The position numbers were made by a program, and so were the translations under genes. The notes beneath the pieces are model-generated. The model ran no database searches. It saw only the letters and a program-made list of their open reading frames with translations, and was not told the DNA's origin. A stretch of DNA of 9,344 bases from CAZJYI01 sp964550025 (GTDB lineage Bacteria > Verrucomicrobiota > Kiritimatiellia > UBA8416 > CAYOBW01): assembly GCA_964550025.1 (NCBI GenBank), contig CAZJYI010000279.1, positions 1 through 9,344 of the forward strand, read 5' to 3'. Below are positions 7,201 to 9,344 of the stretch, one piece after another. How positions within the stretch are numbered: position 1 is the first letter of the stretch; the number at the start of each line of letters is the position of its first letter.

Positions 7201-7949
7201 TCGAAGTCGGTCTTCTCGCGCAGGGAACCGTCGTAGAAGCCGACGGGAGTCGTCAGGGGCTGGTCTCCTTCTTCGTAGGGGTCTCCCGAGGAGGGCCAGT
7301 TTGCCTTTGTGGTGTCGGCGTCGTCACCCCAGGGATAGATGCGATAGGGGGAGTTGAGCCCGCCGCGTCCCGCGTATTCCCACTCGGCCTCGGTGGGGAG
7401 GCGGAAGCCGTCGTTCGCGAGGTCACAGGCCCAGGTTCCGGCGTCATAGCACGGAGTTTGCCCTGTCTGCTCGCTGAGCCAGTTGCAATAGGCTGCGGCG
7501 CCAAGCCAGCGGATACCCGTCGCGGGGTGCTCTTCGCGGTTGTCCAGCACGCTGAAACGCGCGCCGTCCCAGTCAACCCGACTGTGCGAAACAGCGGCGC
7601 GCGTTTCGCAGTACAGGTTGCTGGTCCCCACCTGGTAGACGAGGCCCGTGCGCACTTCGATCTGTCCCGCGGACAAGACTGAGTTCAGGAACTCGACATA
7701 CTCGTCATTGCGGGTCTCGTAACGCCCGATCTCGAATCCGCTCACGTGAACGGTATGCACCGGTATTTCGTCGTTCGGGTGCTCCACGCCGCCCAGGTCG
7801 TGATGGTCGCCCATTTCGTACGCCCCACCCGTCAGTGCAACCATCTCAGGCAGAGCCACCGTCGTGCTGAGTGTTTCGTACGCGCAGGTGCATGCCGCCG
7901 CCGCTATCCAGGTGACGGCGAGGACCCCGGTGCTTGTCGTGCGTTTCAT
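4203..7949 (-). CDS. Secreted SUMF1-like / arylsulfotransferase-like mosaic protein
   Basis: This 1248-residue protein begins with a signal peptide (1 to about 23). Residues 34-363 are an FGE-sulfatase (SUMF1) domain: GFRLPTEAEWEYAGRGG (181-197), YPWGDD (205-210), GLCDMAGNVWEWVNDWY (268-284), ALRGGNWYN (318-326), GFRVAR (356-361). The catalytic FGE cysteines are missing. Residues about 365-680 look like an Ig-like domain, with DDGAHGDGAAGDGRYG at 615-630, interrupted at about 436-580 by a jelly-roll-like module. Residues 683-1065 match the arylsulfotransferase-like propeller, a fold that moves sulfate between phenolic compounds; H779, H884, R902 and H955 are candidate active residues. Next come Asp-rich calcium repeats (DSDGDGMLDVWE 1123-1134; DGDGDG 1150-1155) and a C-terminal beta domain ending FYRIRAER. 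GGAG lies 6 bases before the start. The protein is probably exported. A sulfate-transfer role is inference; binding or scaffolding alone is possible. Confidence 0.88.
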   Translation of the reverse strand: MKRTTSTGVLAVTWIAAAACTCAYETLSTTVALPEMVALTGGAYEMGDHHDLGGVEHPNDEIPVHTVHVSGFEIGRYETRNDEYVEFLNSVLSAGQIEVRTGLVYQVGTSNLYCETRAAVSHSRVDWDGARFSVLDNREEHPATGIRWLGAAAYCNWLSEQTGQTPCYDAGTWACDLANDGFRLPTEAEWEYAGRGGLNSPYRIYPWGDDADTTKANWPSSGDPYEEGDQPLTTPVGFYDGSLREKTDFDWPGATNAYQTADGSNGYGLCDMAGNVWEWVNDWYHRDYYEYCVSNSVVTNPPGPVAGTPAPDGLPRRALRGGNWYNGAQGHSRVSNRNLSYYRGPDDPNHAWYHIGFRVARRASGVANAPPNIRQTAHSPLSPTATDGVWVTTVVTDDVSVAEVVLTYDDGSGGGTGGVERTVFLETMRTTAAKPWTGDGCDNDWTVTASTANHVEQRTGSNYGDGNPCGAEFHFGTTNLTDTMIETTDGIDAAGTSGHVEFWIWTAGLTNSQGWTFQLDAGSGYVTRLSELTGTSHGWQQYHYDLAPSELVDGLKMRFQFRGGDGDPRVDLDQISVKVTAQSPLPAEAGYNARNSSPRLPSVGTGAGTTLVMHDDGAHGDGAAGDGRYGATIPARSTGTTVGYFITATDGTGATTTDPAGAPASTYSYTVTADTASRTVGLILTSPAACEGYTLIAPKHYTNTYLINNEGLVVNSWTSGYEPGQSAYLLENGNLLRACFIKSGQSIGGGEGGRVEEYAWDGTRVWELDYSTSDYSQHHDIEPLPNGNVLMLVVEKKTYAEVIQAGFDPSLLTADVAQEGYMMPDCVIEVEPARPSGGTVVWEWHVWDHLIQDHDPAKDNYGVPADHPGLVDVNASRSSQFWNHMNSIDYNPELDQIILSVRGNSELWVIDHSTTTAEAAGHTGGRSGKGGDLLYRWGNPAMYGAPGDQVLLQQHDAQWIEPGRPGAGNMLIFNNGLSRDYSSVDEIVPPAPDTNGNYAIAVGQAYEPSALAWTYTATPPTNMYAEAISGCQRQPNGNTLICDGTHGNLLEVTAAGQTVWQYICPVQNTGPMTQGETPSLDHRDHQYNAVFKVQRYPANHPGLAGRDLTPRGTIELYTNPEADSDGDGMLDVWEVNHGLNPALSADASRDGDGDGCDNRHEYEADTDPNDATSYLGILNTVAIPNGLRITWQGGTEARQYLESRTSLTTSANAWLAILTNEPSTPITNTYTHAHEQVGAVFYRIRAER

Positions 7950-8110
7950 GAGCTTCTCCGTGGGTTGTGCGAGGTTGATACCACCACGCTCCTTCCCAAT
8001 ACAACGAAATGTACGTTACGGGGGGGCCACGCACGGATTACAAAGTGGTAATGATCGGTCAGGGCCTCCATCTTGACTGTCCAGCCCAATTCCGGCATTG
8101 CCCAACGCAT
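7946..8110 (-). CDS. Possible 54-codon upstream ORF overlapping the large gene
   Basis: An ATG at 8110 opens a 54-codon frame that begins MRWAMPELGWTVKMEAL and ends at a TGA at 7948-7946. This TGA overlaps the start codon of the SUMF1/arylsulfotransferase-like gene as ATGA, the arrangement seen in translationally coupled genes. The frame is open for a further 8 codons upstream to a TGA at 8137-8135. No good ribosome-binding site precedes the ATG and I do not recognise the peptide. It may be a leader ORF, the remnant of a decayed gene, or chance. Confidence 0.22.
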   Translation of the reverse strand: MRWAMPELGWTVKMEALTDHYHFVIRAWPPRNVHFVVLGRSVVVSTSHNPRRSS

Positions 8111-8394
8111 CCGAAGGGTGTTCGAGGGCGGTCTTCACCGTTGCATGGCGGCACCTACGGTCGCATCGGGTTGGGAACGGCGGACTACGCGATGGGTTGG
8201 ATCGGCGGCGACAGTTGCGGCTCCGTGCACCCAGTGTGGAAGGGCGTGAGGTGTGTGACGACGCCACGCCCTTCCGTGTCGCAATTCACCCCGTGCCTTG
8301 CCGCATTTGTGCGCTGGTATGAGGGATGGGGAGGGGGTACCCTGAACCGGCACAGATTCATGGCAACCAGCGTCCGGCATGAAAGGATGATACT
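7950..8394. other. 445-base divergent intergenic region
   Basis: This region separates the large minus-strand gene from the plus-strand PDZ gene and must hold promoters for both, but I see no clear -35/-10 pair with proper spacing on either strand. It contains the possible short ORF at 7946-8110, an imperfect direct repeat around GGGTTGG (near 8163-8183 and 8188-8209), and an 11-bp hairpin. No convincing gene of ordinary size is present. Confidence 0.6.
8238..8275. promoter_or_regulatory. 11-bp perfect hairpin in the leader of the PDZ gene
   Basis: GGAAGGGCGTG (8238-8248) pairs perfectly with CACGCCCTTCC (8265-8275) across a 16-base loop, about 120 bases before the PDZ gene start. No T tract follows on either strand. 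It could be an operator, a leader RNA structure or a repeat element. Confidence 0.4.
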
Positions 8395-9344
8395 ATGACT
8401 CGAAGCATTTCCACTGGGTTGATCTGCGTACTATTGGCTGCCGGTGCGACCGGTCATGCTGCCGACAAGGGCGCTCTTGCCGGCGCGTTTGAGAACCCGT
8501 ACTACAAGGACTGGCCGCTCTTTCACTTCTACCCGGCGCACGACGTGGCGCGCTTCAAGATCGACCACATAGGGCCGGTCGGGATCGGGTTGGAGCTGCG
8601 TCAACCGGCCTTCACCATGCACATCGTTAGCGTCGAGCCCGACTCTCCCGCGGCGGCCACGGGCAAGCTGAAGCCGGGCCAGATCATCGAGAGCATCAAC
8701 GGCAAGGTGCTCAAGGACGTCGACCCGCGCGTGATCCTCGGTAACCTGATCACCGAGGCCGAGGCCAAGGACGGGCTCCTGAAAATGACGGTCAAGGACT
8801 CCGCCGATGCGAACGCGCAGGAGGTCGTCGTCAAGCTCCCGGTTCTTGGCGGTTACAGCGACACCTGGCCCATGAATTGTCCGAAGTCGGACAGGATCGT
8901 GCGCAACTTCGCCGACCTTCTGGCACGCGTCAACAAGCAGGGCTACGGCGCTGCGCTGTTCCTGCTGTCCACCGGAGAGAAGAAGGACCTGGAGGTCGTG
9001 CGGAAGTGGTTCAGCGGGATGAAGGCCGTCTCGGGATACCCCTGGGACATCGGGTACAACGGCCCGGCGGTGTGCGAGTATTACCTTCGCACCGGGGACG
9101 CGTCGGTGCTGCCTGCCATCAAGGCTGGAACTGAGAGTCTCAAGAAGACCATCTACAACGGTTCATGGATGGGGCGTGCGGGCTGCAACTACAACTACAT
9201 GGCCGGCGGCCACATGAACGCGGCGGGTGTTCACTGCCTGACCTACCTGCTCCTGGCCAAGGAGTGCGGCGTGGATGTGGATGAGCACACGATGCAATCC
9301 TGTCTCTACCACTTTTACCGCTACGCCGGTCACTGGAATGTCTC
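8395..9344 (+). CDS. Secreted PDZ-domain protein, 3' end outside window
   Basis: The ATG at 8395 is preceded by AAGGA with a 7-base spacer. The frame is open to the window end: 316 complete codons plus two bases. A signal peptide spans residues 1 to about 23, ending GHAA. Residues about 58-150 form a PDZ domain: the carboxylate-binding-type loop GPVGIGLEL (60-68), IVSVEPDSPAAATGKLKPGQ (77-96) and IIESINGK (97-104). The following part (about 160-316) is helical and rich in small and aromatic residues, with YNGPAVCEYYLRTGD (221-235), RAGCNYNYMAGGHMNAAGVH (261-280) and LTYLLLAKECGVDVDEH (282-298). Its repeated helices suggest an alpha/alpha toroid. It resembles PDZ proteins of unknown function from planctomycete and verrucomicrobial genomes, which I recall being annotated DUF6288. 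No protease catalytic domain is visible in the part present. The function is unknown. Confidence 0.85.
   Translation, partial: MTRSISTGLICVLLAAGATGHAADKGALAGAFENPYYKDWPLFHFYPAHDVARFKIDHIGPVGIGLELRQPAFTMHIVSVEPDSPAAATGKLKPGQIIESINGKVLKDVDPRVILGNLITEAEAKDGLLKMTVKDSADANAQEVVVKLPVLGGYSDTWPMNCPKSDRIVRNFADLLARVNKQGYGAALFLLSTGEKKDLEVVRKWFSGMKAVSGYPWDIGYNGPAVCEYYLRTGDASVLPAIKAGTESLKKTIYNGSWMGRAGCNYNYMAGGHMNAAGVHCLTYLLLAKECGVDVDEHTMQSCLYHFYRYAGHWNV

Noticed and set aside
8160..8212. Imperfect direct repeat around GGGTTGG considered as a regulator site or CRISPR-like unit
   Set aside because: Only two diverged copies with mismatches and no regular spacing; too weak to call.
8009..8398. 129-codon plus-strand frame before the PDZ gene
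   Set aside because: No ribosome-binding site or recognisable motif, irregular composition, and it overlaps the well-supported start of the PDZ gene.

Overview
The window is GC-rich bacterial DNA of mixed orientation. It reads like the chromosome of a PVC-superphylum bacterium, possibly Kiritimatiellota, Verrucomicrobiota or Planctomycetota. This rests on the protein types: a large secreted SUMF1-type protein with thrombospondin-type-3 calcium repeats and a C-terminal beta-sandwich typical of these groups, a secreted PDZ protein of a PVC-like family, and GC-rich palindromic repeats between genes. The assignment is inference; no rRNA or marker gene is present.

Left end (1-750): a minus-strand pair that looks like a MntA-HepT type toxin-antitoxin system. 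The MNT nucleotidyltransferase is complete, and the start of a HEPN/HepT-like partner follows and runs off the window edge. Divergent from it is tRNA-Ser(GCU), with a recognisable sigma-70-like promoter and an encoded CCA. A long GC-rich inverted repeat starts inside the CCA end and fills the gap to the next, convergent gene.

Metal block (910-2591, minus): a small secreted His/Cys-rich DUF2946-like protein is followed 98 bases later by an outer-membrane barrel protein of the porin-like zinc-associated type. The barrel carries a loop with 12 histidines and a Cys-rich tail. Together they suggest an envelope module for a transition metal such as Zn, Cu or Ni. Upstream lies a cluster of three copies of a GCRCACTACGAAC motif, two of them forming a 26-nt inverted repeat.

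Centre (2824-3951, minus): a complete type I polyprenyl diphosphate synthase with both aspartate-rich motifs. A strong ribosome-binding site fixes its start at 3951.

Largest gene (4203-7949, minus): a 1248-residue secreted mosaic protein. In order it has a signal peptide, a SUMF1/FGE-like domain without the FGE cysteines, an Ig-like domain that seems to be split by a jelly-roll insertion, an arylsulfotransferase-like beta-propeller with His/Arg residues in the expected arrangement, calcium-binding repeats and a C-terminal beta domain. This is the most interesting item. A 54-codon ORF directly upstream overlaps its start codon as ATGA.

Right end: a 445-base divergent intergenic region with an 11-bp hairpin, then a plus-strand gene for a secreted PDZ-domain protein that is cut by the window end. 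The genes do not form one pathway; the window is a set of short independent units separated by repeats.
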